A stretch of 64,000 nucleotides of DNA from Phenylobacterium zucineum HLK1 (GCF_000017265.1 NC_011144.1:3264001-3328000), one strand, 5' to 3'; counted from the first letter of the stretch, positions 18,124-27,316 are shown. A program made the numbers and translations. The notes: generated from the sequence alone by a model not told the origin.

Positions 18124-19044
18124 CTAGCGAGCCCACGTCTCGATGAATTCCGGCATGTTCGGCAGCACGTCCACGCTGGCGTGCAGCAGCACGACCAGCA
18201 GGAGGCTGCGGGTGCGCGCCCACAGGGTCCCGAACAGCAGGGAGATCGGCGACAGCGTGGCGATCGTGAAGGCGACCACCTGCAGGGGGTCTGTGGACCA
18301 GCCGTCCACGCCGGGCTCCCCGCGCAGGAACAGGCCGGGGGCGTGCGCCAGGGCGAACAGCACCGAGCCCACGACCACCGCGCCGGCCTCGCTCTTCAGG
18401 AAGGCCGCCAGCCGCGTCTGCAGCACCGCCCGGAACAGGAACTCCTCGCTGAGCCCCGCCTCCAGGGCGAGCCAGAGGAAGGTCGCCGGCGCAGCCCAGG
18501 CCAGCAGCGCCGCCGAGGGCTGCAGGGCGGCGATGTTGCGCAGCGACGGGCTGACGACCGCGAGCAGCGCCAGGAGGATCAGGCCCAGCACCACCAGCGG
18601 CGGCCAGAAGCCCGGCCGGCCCGCATGGGCGCTGAACAGCGGCCGCACCGGCGCCCGCAGCGCCAGGAGCAGCAGCACTGGGATCCCCACGTGGACCGCC
18701 AGCTTCAAGGCCAGGACCAGCAGCTCCTGCCCCTGGCCGGGCGGCAGGGCCGCGCGGGCCGCGCCCATGCCCCAGCCGAGGAAGCCGACGGCGTAGAGCG
18801 CCAGGAACGCCAGCAGCGCGCCCAGCTCGAGCTTCGGCCGCGGGACCGGCGCGGCCGGCGGCCGCGCCTTGCGGGTCAGCAGCACCGCCAGGCCCGTCAG
18901 CCCCAGGCCGAACACGCCCATGGAGATCAGCGGAAAGGTCCAGTCAGCGCCCTTCACGGCCAGATAGGCGGTGGCCGCGGCCCAGAGGGCGGCGTAGGCG
19001 GCGACGAGCGCGGCGCCGCGGCCGCGCGGAAGCGAGATGGTCAT
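18124..19044 (-). CDS. CPBP intramembrane glutamic endopeptidase
   Basis: A 306-residue polytopic protein with about eight transmembrane helices. The CPBP/ABI (Rce1-like) catalytic motifs are present: EEFLFR in GLSEEFLFRAVLQT, a histidine in LFALAHAPGLFL, and LLHASVDVLPN near the C-terminus. Family members cleave C-terminal CAAX-like or other membrane substrates; the bacterial target here is unknown. It is convergent with the aspartyl protease gene, only seven bases separating the stops. Confidence 0.88.
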   Translation of the reverse strand: MTISLPRGRGAALVAAYAALWAAATAYLAVKGADWTFPLISMGVFGLGLTGLAVLLTRKARPPAAPVPRPKLELGALLAFLALYAVGFLGWGMGAARAALPPGQGQELLVLALKLAVHVGIPVLLLLALRAPVRPLFSAHAGRPGFWPPLVVLGLILLALLAVVSPSLRNIAALQPSAALLAWAAPATFLWLALEAGLSEEFLFRAVLQTRLAAFLKSEAGAVVVGSVLFALAHAPGLFLRGEPGVDGWSTDPLQVVAFTIATLSPISLLFGTLWARTRSLLLVVLLHASVDVLPNMPEFIETWAR

Positions 19045-19124
19045 GGCGGGTCCCCCCCAGGGACTTTGTCGAATGTCGCGCCGCCTTAGGCGCAGGGCCC
19101 GCCCGCCCCAACTTAAGTCTCGTT

Positions 19125-19142
19125 CATGACCTTTCCGTCATG
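19125..19142. promoter_or_regulatory. Inverted repeat upstream of the CPBP gene
   Basis: CATGAC (19125-19130) and GTCATG (19137-19142) form a perfect 6-bp inverted repeat with a 6-base spacer, about 80 bases upstream of the CPBP start. It could be an operator in the CPBP promoter region, which spans 19045-19166. No sigma-factor elements are clear. Confidence 0.3.
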
Positions 19143-19166
19143 GGGCCACAGCATGGGCCGGAACGC

Positions 19167-19192
19167 AAAAGGCCCCGGCTTTCGCCGGGGCC
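19167..19192 (-). terminator. Rho-independent terminator of petABC
   Basis: Read on the minus strand, GGCCCCGGC and GCCGGGGCC (positions 19184-19192 and 19171-19179) form a perfect 9-bp stem with a 4-base loop, followed by TTTT (AAAA at 19167-19170 on the plus strand). It lies 25 bases beyond the petC stop and ends the petABC transcript. Confidence 0.9.
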
Positions 19193-19217
19193 TTCGAAGC
19201 GCGTCGCGCGGTCGCCG

Positions 19218-20063
19218 CTAGTGGGCGACGTTGCGCCAGATGCGGCGGTAGCTGAACCACAGCAGCACCGAGAACAGCAGCAGGTAGATCATCGCGCCGA
19301 AGCCGAACTGCTTGCGCTCGATCATCTTGGGCTCGGCGGCCCAGGTCAGGAACGCGGTGACGTCCTTGGCCTGCTGGTCGATGGTCGACTTGGTGCCGTC
19401 GTCGAAGGTCACCTTGTCGGGCGCCAGCTGCGGCGGCATCGCCAGGGTGCCGCCCGGCGGCACGTGGTGGGCGTCGCCGCTCCAGTAGGCCGTCAGGTCG
19501 CCCGGGAAGTAGGGGTTGTAGTAGGCGCCCGCCGGCACCGTAAGGCCCGCGGGCGGGTTCACGTAGCCGGTCAGCAGCGAGTAGATGTACGCCGGGCCGC
19601 CCGAACGGGCCTTGGTGATCACCGACAGGTCCGGCGGATAGGCGCCGCCGTTCGAGGCGCGCGCAGCGGCCTCGTTCGGGAACGGCGCGGGGAACCGGTC
19701 GGCCGTGGTGGCCGGACGCTGGATCACATCGCCCGTCTCGGAATCGATGTCGTTGACCTGCACGTCGGCGGCCAGCGCCTTCACGTACGGGTTGTCGTTC
19801 GGGTTCGGGTACTTCGGGTCGTAGAACGGCCCGCCCTTCTCGGCCAGGGTCCGGAAGTAGACTAGGTCCATGGAGTGGCAGGCCGAGCAGACCTCCCGGT
19901 AGACCTTGTAGCCCCGTTGCAGCTGGGCCTGGTCGAACTTGCCGAACGGTCCCTCGAAGCCCCAGGACACGTCCCTGGGCTCCTTCGGGTGCGTAGCCGA
20001 CAGGGCCGGGCCTGCGAGGAAGGCGAGCCCCAGCGCCGCGAGCGCGATACCTTTGCGCAGCAT
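19218..20063 (-). CDS. petC: Cytochrome c1
   Basis: A 281-residue cytochrome c1 of the bc1 complex, passing electrons from the Rieske centre to soluble or membrane cytochrome c. A signal peptide (about 1-23) precedes mature ATHPKEPRDVSW. Haem is bound covalently at C59-S-A-C62-H63. A C-terminal membrane anchor (about 250-270) ends in YRRIWRNVAH. Seven bases separate it from petB. It is shorter than some homologues because it is the two-part (petB plus petC) form and not the fused fbcH-type gene. Confidence 0.96.
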   Translation of the reverse strand: MLRKGIALAALGLAFLAGPALSATHPKEPRDVSWGFEGPFGKFDQAQLQRGYKVYREVCSACHSMDLVYFRTLAEKGGPFYDPKYPNPNDNPYVKALAADVQVNDIDSETGDVIQRPATTADRFPAPFPNEAAARASNGGAYPPDLSVITKARSGGPAYIYSLLTGYVNPPAGLTVPAGAYYNPYFPGDLTAYWSGDAHHVPPGGTLAMPPQLAPDKVTFDDGTKSTIDQQAKDVTAFLTWAAEPKMIERKQFGFGAMIYLLLFSVLLWFSYRRIWRNVAH

Positions 20064-20070
20064 CTTAGGC

Positions 20071-21393
20071 TCAACCCCTCTTTTCAGGCGACGCCACGGC
20101 GCCCGCGGGCGTGGTGGCGGGATGCGACAGGACAGGCGCGGAGATCGACTCCGGCACCGGAAGCGGCTTCTCGGTCAGGCCGAGGATCGGCAGCACGAGC
20201 AGGAAGTAGGCGAAGTAGTAGGCGGTCGCGACGCGGCTCAGCCAGACGTAGCTGTTGATGTTCGCGTCCAGCAGCTGGAAGCCGCCGCCCACGCCCGGGA
20301 TCACCGGATCGTCGGGGAGCTTCGCGCCGCACAGGCCCAGCACGATGCAGGCCAGCACGAAGATCAGGAAGTACAGCCGCGCCGTCGGCCGGTAGCGCAT
20401 CGAGCGCACCTTGGACGTGTCGAGCCAGGGCAGCACGAACAGCACGCCGATCGCGCCGAACATGGCCAGCACGCCGCCCAGCTTGTCCGGGATGGCCCGC
20501 AGGATCGCGTAGAACGGCAGGAAGTACCATTCGGGGACGATGTGGGCCGGCGTCACCAGCGGGTTGGCCGGGATGTAGTTGTCGGCGTGGCCCAGGATGT
20601 TCGGGTTGTAGAACACGAAGCTGGCGAACAGGATCAGGAAGATGCTGATCGCGAAGCCGTCCTTCACCGTATAGTACGGATGGAAGGGAACGGTGTCCTC
20701 GCTGGACTTCACGTTCACGCCGAGCGGGTTGTTGTTCCCCGGCACGTGCAGCGCCCAGATGTGCAGGCCGACGAGGCCAGCGAGCACGAACGGCAGCAGA
20801 TAGTGCAGCGAGAAGAAGCGGTTCAGCGTCGGGTTGTCGACGGCGAAGCCGCCCCACAGCCAGGTGGTGATGCTCTCGCCGACGATCGGCAGGGCGCCCA
20901 GCAGGTTGGTGATCACGACGGCGCCGTGGAAGCTCATCTGGCCCCAGGGCAGCACGTAGCCCATGAAGGCGGTGGCCATCATGACGAGGTAGATCAGGCA
21001 GCCGATGATCCACAGCACCTCGCGCGGGGCCTTGTACGAGCCGTAGTAGAGGTTGCGCAGGATGTGGATGTAGACGGCCACGAAGAACATCGAGGCGCCG
21101 TTGGCGTGCATGTAGCGGATCAGCCAACCGTAGTTGACGTCCCGCATGATGCGCTCGACCGACGCGAAGGCGTGGTCCACGTGGGGCACGTAATGCATCA
21201 CCAGCACGATGCCGGTGACGATCTGGACGCCCAGCATCAGCGCCAGGATGCCGCCGAAGGTCCACCAGTAGTTCAGGTTCTTCGGGGTCGGGAAGGCGAC
21301 CACGCTGTCATAGGCCAGCCGGATGACCGGCAGGCGCATGTCCATCCAGCGCTCGAAGCCGGTCTTCGGCTCGTAAGTCGAATGTCCGCTCAT
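20071..21393 (-). CDS. petB: Cytochrome b of the bc1 complex
   Basis: A 440-residue cytochrome b carrying the low- and high-potential b haems and the Qo and Qi sites. Eight transmembrane helices are expected. Visible landmarks include the N-terminal [12 protein letters not shown], the Qo-region [32 protein letters not shown], and the PEWYF motif in [15 protein letters not shown], which is invariant in cytochrome b. It lies between petA and petC with 5 and 7 base gaps, in the usual order. Confidence 0.97.
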   Translation of the reverse strand: MSGHSTYEPKTGFERWMDMRLPVIRLAYDSVVAFPTPKNLNYWWTFGGILALMLGVQIVTGIVLVMHYVPHVDHAFASVERIMRDVNYGWLIRYMHANGASMFFVAVYIHILRNLYYGSYKAPREVLWIIGCLIYLVMMATAFMGYVLPWGQMSFHGAVVITNLLGALPIVGESITTWLWGGFAVDNPTLNRFFSLHYLLPFVLAGLVGLHIWALHVPGNNNPLGVNVKSSEDTVPFHPYYTVKDGFAISIFLILFASFVFYNPNILGHADNYIPANPLVTPAHIVPEWYFLPFYAILRAIPDKLGGVLAMFGAIGVLFVLPWLDTSKVRSMRYRPTARLYFLIFVLACIVLGLCGAKLPDDPVIPGVGGGFQLLDANINSYVWLSRVATAYYFAYFLLVLPILGLTEKPLPVPESISAPVLSHPATTPAGAVASPEKRG

Positions 21394-21398
21394 CGCCC

Positions 21399-21968
21399 TT
21401 AGCCGATCTTGATCTTGGTGTCGGAGACGAAGTCCCAGGTCGGGACCTCGAGGTTCTTCGGCGCGGGGCCCTTACGGATCCGGCCCGACACGTCGTAGTG
21501 CGAACCGTGGCACGGGCAGAACCAGCCGCCGTAGTCGCCGCCGCCGAAGGTGGGCACGCAGCCCAGGTGCGTGCAGGTGCCGACCAGCACCAGCCACTCG
21601 GGCTTGCCGGGCTTGTGCCGCGCCTCGTCGGGCTGCGGGTCGGGCATCGGCGCGCCGTCGTCCTTGATCGCCGCGGCGATCTGCTGGGGCGTGCGGTTGC
21701 GGATGAACAGCGGCTTGCCGCGCCACTTCACGACCACCTGCTGGCCCTCGGCGACCTTGCTCAGGTCGAACTCGATCGAGGCCAGGGCGAGGGTGTCGCC
21801 CGAGGGGTTCATCTGGTCGATCATCGGCCAGGCGAGCGCGGCCACCGCGCCCACCGCGGCCGCGCCGGCCGCGATGTGGATGAAGTCGCGCCGGTTCGGG
21901 TCGCCCTCCGAAGAAGACGCGCCCGAGGCGTGCGGATCGGGATTTTCGCCCACGACGGTGTCGGCCAC
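21399..21968 (-). CDS. petA: Rieske iron-sulfur subunit of the bc1 complex
   Basis: A 189-residue Rieske protein. A twin-arginine motif ([11 protein letters not shown], about 25-35) and hydrophobic helix target and anchor it to the membrane. The [2Fe-2S] cluster ligands are C132/H134 in TCTHLGC and C151/H154 in CPCHGS, with C137 and C153 forming the disulfide. The GTG at 21968 is taken as start because the family N-terminus begins there; the frame is open for 256 codons further upstream without family similarity. It is first in petABC and diverges from trmL. Confidence 0.95.
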   Translation of the reverse strand: MADTVVGENPDPHASGASSSEGDPNRRDFIHIAAGAAAVGAVAALAWPMIDQMNPSGDTLALASIEFDLSKVAEGQQVVVKWRGKPLFIRNRTPQQIAAAIKDDGAPMPDPQPDEARHKPGKPEWLVLVGTCTHLGCVPTFGGGDYGGWFCPCHGSHYDVSGRIRKGPAPKNLEVPTWDFVSDTKIKIG

Positions 21969-22172
21969 CTTTAAGCTACCCTTCGATGACGGCCATCCGA
22001 GCGTTGGAAGGCCAGAAGCTTCCGGCCCCCGCCAGGCGACTGGTATGGGCCGTTTTCCGAAACCCGGTCGTGGGAAGGACATGCTCCACGGAAGGCTGTC
22101 GAACTTCGCGAACGCCTGCCCGTGATTCTCTGTCTTTGCGCCCCGGCCTAGTCCCGTGGCGGGTGCCTTAGA

Positions 22173-22637
22173 ATGCGTTTGGCCCTTTTTCAACCGGACA
22201 TTCCGCAAAACCTCGGCGCGGCGGTGCGGCTGGCGGCCTGCCTGGGCGTCCCGCTGGACGTGATCGAGCCCTGCGGCTTCCCCCTGAGCGACCGCGCCGT
22301 CGCCCGCGCGGCGATGGATTACGCGGCCCGCGCCGACGTCGTCCGGCACGCCGGATGGGGCGACTTCCGGGCCGCGTCCCAGGGGCGGCTGGTGCTGTTC
22401 ACCACCCGGGCCGCCCAGCCGTTCCAGGACTTCGACTTCCGGCCGGGCGACGTCCTGCTGTTCGGGCGCGAGAGCGCCGGCGTCCCAGACGAGGTGCACG
22501 CGGCCGCCGACGCGCGCCTCTTCATACCGCTGGTCGCCGGTGCAAGGTCGCTGAACGTCGTCACCGCCGCGGCCATGGCCCTTTCCGAAGCGCTCCGGCA
22601 GACCGGCGGCTTCCCAACCCCCGCCGCGGCGGAGTAG
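22173..22637 (+). CDS. trmL: tRNA (cytidine/uridine-2'-O-)-methyltransferase TrmL
   Basis: A 154-residue SPOUT-class methyltransferase that 2'-O-methylates the wobble nucleotide of certain leucine tRNAs. It opens RLALFQPDIPQNLGAAVRLA, with the family N-terminal motif, and has the knot-forming motifs LLFGRESAGVPDEV and IPLVAGARSLNVVTAAAMAL in sense. Length matches minimal TrmL. It diverges from petA across about 200 bases and precedes hemF by 10 bases, probably sharing its transcript. Confidence 0.93.
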   Translation: MRLALFQPDIPQNLGAAVRLAACLGVPLDVIEPCGFPLSDRAVARAAMDYAARADVVRHAGWGDFRAASQGRLVLFTTRAAQPFQDFDFRPGDVLLFGRESAGVPDEVHAAADARLFIPLVAGARSLNVVTAAAMALSEALRQTGGFPTPAAAE

Positions 22638-22647
22638 CAGAGCGGCC

Positions 22648-23538
22648 ATGTCCGAGCCCGCCCCCACCCTGCCGCCCGAGATCCTCGCCCGCCGCGACCG
22701 CGCCAAGGCCTGGTTCGAGGATCTGCAGGCCCGCATCTGCGCCGAGCTGGAGCGGCTCGAGGACGAGGCCCCGCCCGAGCTCTACCCGGACGCCCCGGGC
22801 CGCTTCGAGATGCGCCCCTGGACGCGGGAGACCGGCGTCGGCGGCGGGACCGGCGGCCACCTCAAGGGCCGGCTGTTCGAGAAGGCCGGCGTCCACACCT
22901 CGGCCGCCACCGCGCGCTTCTCGCCCGAGATGGCCGCCCAGATGCCGGGCGCGGACAAGGACCCGTCCTACGTCTCGGCCTCGATCAGCCTGATCGTCCA
23001 TCCGGTAAGCCCGCGGGTGCCCACCGTGCACATGAACACCCGCTTCCTCTCCACGGCCGAGAGCTGGTTCGGCGGCGGCGCCGACCTCACCCCCATGCTG
23101 GACGAGCAGCGCAGCCAGGACGCCGACGACGCGAAGCTCTTCCACGCCGCCATGAAGGCCGCCTGCGATCCCTTCGATCCCGAGTGGCACCCCCGCTACA
23201 AGGCCTGGTGCGACGAGTACTTCTTCCTGCCGCACCGGGGCGAGCCGCGCGGCATCGGCGGCATCTTCTACGACCGCCACAACACTGGCGACTTCGAGAC
23301 CGACTTCGCCTTCACCCGCGCCGTCGGCGAGGCGTTCCTGGACGTCTATCCGAAGATCGTCCGCCACCGGATGAGCGAGCCTTGGACCGACGCCGACCGC
23401 GCCGAGCAGCTCGTCCGCCGCGGCCGCTACGTCGAGTTCAACCTGCTCTACGACCGCGGCACCATGTTCGGCCTCAAGGCGGGCGGCAACATCGAGACCA
23501 TCCTCTCGTCCATGCCCCCCCTGGTCGCCTGGCCGTAG
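22648..23538 (+). CDS. hemF: Oxygen-dependent coproporphyrinogen III oxidase
   Basis: A 296-residue aerobic coproporphyrinogen oxidase, decarboxylating two propionates to give protoporphyrinogen IX in haem synthesis. Family marks are VHMNTRFLSTAESWFGGGADL in sense (about 128-148), GEPRGIGGIFYD, and the near C-terminal RGRYVEFNLLYDRGT and GLKAGGNIETILSSMPP in sense. It acts in the cytosol and needs oxygen. It follows trmL and precedes an intergenic palindromic repeat that may end the transcript. Confidence 0.96.
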   Translation: MSEPAPTLPPEILARRDRAKAWFEDLQARICAELERLEDEAPPELYPDAPGRFEMRPWTRETGVGGGTGGHLKGRLFEKAGVHTSAATARFSPEMAAQMPGADKDPSYVSASISLIVHPVSPRVPTVHMNTRFLSTAESWFGGGADLTPMLDEQRSQDADDAKLFHAAMKAACDPFDPEWHPRYKAWCDEYFFLPHRGEPRGIGGIFYDRHNTGDFETDFAFTRAVGEAFLDVYPKIVRHRMSEPWTDADRAEQLVRRGRYVEFNLLYDRGTMFGLKAGGNIETILSSMPPLVAWP

Positions 23539-23550
23539 GCGCCGCCGCCC

Positions 23551-23670
23551 TCCTCCCTCCATCGGGGGAGGGGGACCGCGAAGCGGTGGAGGGGGCCCGC
23601 CCCATCCGCCGCGCTCCCGGCAAGCCCGCACCACCATGCTGCGCATGGTCCCCCTCCGATGGGGAGGAGG
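23551..23670. repeat. Dispersed palindromic intergenic element, copy A
   Basis: This 120-base element begins with a CTCCCTCC-ATC-GGGGGAGG hairpin and ends with CCCCTCC-GAT-GGGGAGG. Between them it carries GCGGTGGAGGG, CCCCATCCGCC, CCGGCAAGCCC and CACCACCATGCTGCGCATGG in that order. The same string of blocks recurs at 35511-35696 with a larger insertion in the first half. The terminal hairpins could act as a bidirectional terminator for hemF and the facing operon. It has no coding content. Confidence 0.7.
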
Positions 23671-23697
23671 GCGCGGCCTGCCCAGTGTGAAGGCCTC

Positions 23698-23838
23698 CTA
23701 GTTCAGCCCCGACAGGCTCTGCGCGGCGGCCAGCACGTCCTGCGGCCGGCCGTCCCGGGCGGTGTCCACGCCCACGCCGAACACCAGGGCGGCCAGGGCC
23801 GCGGCGGCGATCAGCGCATAGCTCCAGGGCTGCTTCAT
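23698..23838 (-). CDS. 46-residue single-pass membrane peptide
   Basis: A small gene at the end of the DUF1285-cca operon. After ATG at 23836-23838 the peptide has one transmembrane segment (SYALIAAAALAALVFGVGV) and a polar tail with a DVLAAAQSLSGLN ending. Its start overlaps the stop of the glutamine amidotransferase gene, a sign of true translation. I know no family for it. It may be a membrane partner of an operon protein or simply a conserved membrane microprotein. Confidence 0.55.
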   Translation of the reverse strand: MKQPWSYALIAAAALAALVFGVGVDTARDGRPQDVLAAAQSLSGLN

Positions 23839-24581
23839 CCGGCGTGAACCCCTCGCCCGTCCAGGAAGTTGCGGATCCAGCCCCCGACGCGGGCCCGGTC
23901 CCGATGAGTGAGGTCGTCCGGGCCGCCGTAGCTGGCGATCGCGGCGTCGGCCTGGACGTCGGGATAGACCCGCCCGCGCCGGGCCTCGATCAGGGCGACG
24001 GCATAGTCCGGCTCGAACTCGGGATGCAACTGGATCGAGATCGCCGGCTGGTCCCGCCAGGCCAGCGCGCCGAACGGCGTGAAGTCGCTGGCGGCGATCA
24101 CCTCGGCGCCCGGCGGGGCCTTCACCACCTGGTCCTGGTGCGAGGCCGGCAGGCGGACCGCGTCCGCGCCCGGCGTCATCCACGCCTCGCGCGAGATCAC
24201 CTGGTAGTCGTGCGCGCCGATGGCCCAGCCCTTGTCCGACTTGACCACCTCGCCGCCGAACGCCTGGGCCATGGCCTGGTGGCCGAAGCAGACCCCGACC
24301 AGCTTGGCCCGCCCCCTGGCGGCCCGCAGGAAGTCCATCAGCTCGCCGACCCACGGCTCGGGATCGTAGACCCCGCAGGCCGAGCCGGTGACGATGTAGG
24401 CCTCGCACGCCTCCGGGCTCTGCGGCCACTCGCCCTCGTCCGCCGCGTAGGTGCGCCAGTCGTAGGCGTCGGCGCCCAGCAGGCGCATGAACATCTCGGG
24501 ATAGGTCCCGAACCGCTCGATCGCCGGCTTCGGCGGCCGGCCGGTCTTGAGGATTCCGATCCTCCGGCGGTCCGGCCTCAA
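23835..24581 (-). CDS. Class I glutamine amidotransferase, GMP synthase-like
   Basis: A 248-residue free-standing class I glutamine amidotransferase. The triad is visible: nucleophile Cys in GVCFGHQAMAQAFGG, and His/Glu in IQLHPEFE. The N-terminus has ILKTGRPP and a substrate region WPQSPEACEAYIVTGSACG in sense. Relatives include gamma-glutamyl hydrolases such as PuuD-like and YfeJ-like proteins, so the substrate is unclear. The likely start is TTG at 24581, overlapping the cca stop as TTGA; no ATG or GTG lies before the conserved N-terminus. Confidence 0.8.
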   Translation of the reverse strand: MRPDRRRIGILKTGRPPKPAIERFGTYPEMFMRLLGADAYDWRTYAADEGEWPQSPEACEAYIVTGSACGVYDPEPWVGELMDFLRAARGRAKLVGVCFGHQAMAQAFGGEVVKSDKGWAIGAHDYQVISREAWMTPGADAVRLPASHQDQVVKAPPGAEVIAASDFTPFGALAWRDQPAISIQLHPEFEPDYAVALIEARRGRVYPDVQADAAIASYGGPDDLTHRDRARVGGWIRNFLDGRGVHAG

Positions 24582-25828
24582 TACGCCATCCCCTGCACCA
24601 CGGCCTTCAGCTTCTCGATGGCGCTGAGCTTGTCGTCGAGGAAGTCGTGGTCGATCCACCAGTCCTCCACCTCGCGCAGCACCTGGCCCACCATCGGCCC
24701 CTTCGGCGCGCCGGCCTTCATCACGTCGTCGCCGGTCAGCGGGAAGGCCGGCGGGCTCCAGCCCTCGGCCAGGGCGATCATGCCGCGCCACTGGGACGCC
24801 GCCGCGCTCTCTGGCGCCCGCGCCCAGGCGAGCTTGGCCCGGTCGCGGAACGCCGCCTGGCCCTCGCGGTAGACCGCCCGGCGGATCTCGCGCGGGCTCA
24901 TCCAGCTCTTCAGCGCCGGCGAGGTCGCCAGGGCCGCCACGATCCGATCGCGGTCGGCGTTCGACAGCCGCAGCCGCTCGGCGAGCTTGGCCGCGGCCAG
25001 CTGGTCGGCGGGCAGCAGGGCGGCCAGCCGCAGCACCGCCTCGGTCTCGAACAGCTGCTCGCTCTCGATGGCGACCAGACCCTCGAAGCGTTCCAGGTCC
25101 GGCGCCGTCCCCAGGATCAGCGGCAGCACGCCCGCCCCATCCATCAGCCGCACGGCGGCGCGCGGGTCGTCGGCGGCCAGCAGCTTCAGCAGCTCCTTCG
25201 AGATCCGCTCGGCCGCCAGGCTCTGGATGTTGTCCTTCGCCGCCGCGCAGGCGGCCACCGCCGCCGCGTCGGGCTCGCCCTTCCCGTACCAGGCGTAGAA
25301 GCGGAAGAAGCGCAGGATGCGCAGGTAGTCCTCGGCCAGCCGCTGGGCGGGCTCGCCCATGAAGACGATCCGCCCCGCCTTCGCGTCGGCGACGCCGTGG
25401 CCGGTGGGGTCGAAGATGGTCCCGTCGCGGCGGGCGTAGAGCGAGTTGAGGGTGAAGTCCCGCCGGTCGGCGTCCTCCATCCAGTCGTCGGTGAAGGCCA
25501 CGGTGGCGCGTCGCCCGTCGGTGCTGACGTCCCGGCGCAGGGTGGTGATCTCGTAGGGCCGGTGATTGGCCACCGCCGTGACCGTCCCGTGGTCGATCCC
25601 GGTGGGCACGGGTCGGATCTTCGCGGCCTGCAGCGCCGCCGTGACCTCATCGGGCGTCAGCCGCGTGGCGATGTCCACGTCGTCCACCGGCGCGCCGATC
25701 AGCGTGTTGCGCACGCAGCCGCCGACGAAGCGGGCGCAGTCGGCCCCGCCCGCCGCCTCGAGGGCGTCCATCACCGCCACGGCCTCGGGCGCGGTCATCC
25801 ACGCCGGCTGTCCCAGAGTATCGCTCAT
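24578..25828 (-). CDS. cca: CCA tRNA nucleotidyltransferase
   Basis: A 416-residue class II nucleotidyltransferase that adds or repairs the 3' CCA end of tRNA. The head carries FVGGCVRNTLIGAPVDDVDIA in sense with the catalytic aspartate pair, then VTAVANHRPYEITTLRRDVS in sense, RRDFTLNSLYAR and the helical neck with RILRFFRFYAWYG. The C-terminal body is longer than in Gram-negative Cca of E. coli type and resembles the alphaproteobacterial form. It overlaps DUF6111 (ATGA) upstream and the amidotransferase downstream. Confidence 0.93.
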   Translation of the reverse strand: MSDTLGQPAWMTAPEAVAVMDALEAAGGADCARFVGGCVRNTLIGAPVDDVDIATRLTPDEVTAALQAAKIRPVPTGIDHGTVTAVANHRPYEITTLRRDVSTDGRRATVAFTDDWMEDADRRDFTLNSLYARRDGTIFDPTGHGVADAKAGRIVFMGEPAQRLAEDYLRILRFFRFYAWYGKGEPDAAAVAACAAAKDNIQSLAAERISKELLKLLAADDPRAAVRLMDGAGVLPLILGTAPDLERFEGLVAIESEQLFETEAVLRLAALLPADQLAAAKLAERLRLSNADRDRIVAALATSPALKSWMSPREIRRAVYREGQAAFRDRAKLAWARAPESAAASQWRGMIALAEGWSPPAFPLTGDDVMKAGAPKGPMVGQVLREVEDWWIDHDFLDDKLSAIEKLKAVVQGMAY

Positions 25829-26100
25829 CGGTCCTCGTAGCGGCCCTCGGTGACCCGGCCGTCGGCCGTCACCTCCCCGGGCACATAGGTCTGCCCGCGG
25901 GTGTCCTTATGGAAGACCGCCGTCGCCATCAACGACAGGCCGAGCAGGACGCCGGCGATCCCCACCAGCCAGGCCCAGGGCGTCTCGCCGGGGTCGCGCC
26001 CGTTGCGCCGCGCCCAGGCCCGCCAGGCGAACCACAGCACGAAGGGCAGCGCCATCAGCGCCGCCCGCAGGAGCAGCACCCTAAGCAACGGCGGCCCCAT
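25825..26100 (-). CDS. DUF6111 membrane protein
   Basis: A 91-residue protein with two transmembrane helices (about 5-26 and 43-63) and a polar, acidic C-terminus TADGRVTEGRYEDR. It matches the DUF6111 family, which occurs almost only in alphaproteobacteria between a Nudix gene and cca. Function unknown. It overlaps the Nudix gene upstream by 20 bases and cca downstream by 4 bases, so it is embedded in a tightly coupled operon. Confidence 0.8.
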   Translation of the reverse strand: MGPPLLRVLLLRAALMALPFVLWFAWRAWARRNGRDPGETPWAWLVGIAGVLLGLSLMATAVFHKDTRGQTYVPGEVTADGRVTEGRYEDR

Positions 26101-26737
26101 ACAGCCGGTCGTACAGCGCCCGCAGGATGCCCGCGGTGGCGCCCCAGATCAGCCGTTCGGCATGGGTCATGGCGTAGAATCTGCGCCGCTCGCCGTTCGG
26201 CAGCTCGCGCTCGTGCTCCTCGTAGTTCTTCGGGTCCATCAGGAAGCCGAAGGGGGTCTCGAAGATGTCGGCCACCTCATGCGGGTTGGGGACCAGGCTG
26301 AAGCCCGGCGTCACGAAACCCACCACCGGGGTGATCAGGTAGCCGGTGCCGGTCTGGTAGGGCGTGGACAGTCCCGCCAGCGAGACGAAGTGGCGCTCCA
26401 GCCCGATCTCCTCGTGGCTCTCGCGCAGCGCGGTCTGCCAGGGCGTCTCGCCGGGATCCTGCCGCCCGCCGGGAAGCGCCACCTGGCCGGTGTGCCGGCG
26501 CAGGGTGTCCGAGCGGCGGGTGAGCAGGACGCTGTAGCCCTCCTCCCGTTCGACGAGGCCGATCAGCACGGCCGCCGGCTTCAGGGGCTCGTCGGGCGCG
26601 GCCGACCAGCCGCCGGGCGTGAGGTCGTAGTCCGACCGGGGCCGGACGCCGGCCACGCCCGCGCCGTCGTCCAGCGGGTCCAGGTGGTCGGCGATCCAGC
26701 TTCGCAGCCTGTCGCTGGGCGGGGACAGGGCGTTCAT
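26081..26737 (-). CDS. CoA pyrophosphatase, Nudix family
   Basis: A 218-residue Nudix hydrolase. The Nudix box runs GGRQDPGETPWQ through ALRESHEEIGL (about 105-127) with the full GX5EX7REUXEEXGU pattern. It is preceded by LLTRRSDTLRRHTGQVALPG in sense, which carries the CoA-pyrophosphatase UPF0035 signature (LxxRxxxLxxHxGQxxxPGG). It probably cleaves CoA to 4'-phosphopantetheine and ADP. It overlaps the DUF1285 gene by 4 bases; this gene pair is conserved in Caulobacterales. Confidence 0.88.
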   Translation of the reverse strand: MNALSPPSDRLRSWIADHLDPLDDGAGVAGVRPRSDYDLTPGGWSAAPDEPLKPAAVLIGLVEREEGYSVLLTRRSDTLRRHTGQVALPGGRQDPGETPWQTALRESHEEIGLERHFVSLAGLSTPYQTGTGYLITPVVGFVTPGFSLVPNPHEVADIFETPFGFLMDPKNYEEHERELPNGERRRFYAMTHAERLIWGATAGILRALYDRLYGAAVA

Positions 26738-27264
26738 GCCGGGCCCAGCCCGAACCAGGCGCCGTTGGAGACGACGCCCAGTTCCCCGCCCCGTTCCTGC
26801 GCCATCTCGGCCAGCTCGTAGAACACCGGACGGGTGATCAGGGCCTCCAGCCCGCCGCGCACGTGGACATAGGGCCGCGGCTCGCCATCCGCCCCGGTCT
26901 CGATCCGGATCGGATGGTCCAGCCCCGCCTCGACCTCGTCGCCGACGTTGGTCGTAAAGCGCAGCGCCTCGCCGGCCCGGTCGACGCGCACCGCCGTGAA
27001 GGGCGCGTCCTCCACCGTGATCCGCAGCTTCTCGACCGGCGTGACCAGCCAGGTACCGTCGGGGTCCTTGCGCAGGATGGTCGAGAACAGCCGCACCAGC
27101 GCCTCGCGCCCGATGACGCCGCCCTCGTGCACCCAGCTCCCGTCCTTGCGGATGACGATGTCGATGGTCCCCGACCGCTCGGGCTTCCACAGGTGCACAG
27201 GCGGCAGGCCGCGCTTGGGGCTCGCCGCCCGCGCCAGGTCGTCCAGGTTGGTCTTGCCAGTCAC
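26734..27264 (-). CDS. DUF1285 protein
   Basis: A 176-residue cytosolic protein of the DUF1285 family, opening with a short helix and then LPPVHLWKPERSGTIDIVIR in sense, IRKDGSWVHEG, and YYLVTPVEK-like TWLVTPVEKLRITVEDAPF in sense. The fold is a two-domain beta structure of unknown function. The start is GTG at 27264. It is the first gene of the operon DUF1285-Nudix-DUF6111-cca-amidotransferase. In relatives a MoxR ATPase group often lies upstream, but it is absent here. Confidence 0.85.
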   Translation of the reverse strand: MTGKTNLDDLARAASPKRGLPPVHLWKPERSGTIDIVIRKDGSWVHEGGVIGREALVRLFSTILRKDPDGTWLVTPVEKLRITVEDAPFTAVRVDRAGEALRFTTNVGDEVEAGLDHPIRIETGADGEPRPYVHVRGGLEALITRPVFYELAEMAQERGGELGVVSNGAWFGLGPA

Positions 27265-27316
27265 GCCTGCAAGGTAAGGGCCCGGCCCCGGCGCCTCAAT
27301 ACGGCGTCTCCTCCAC

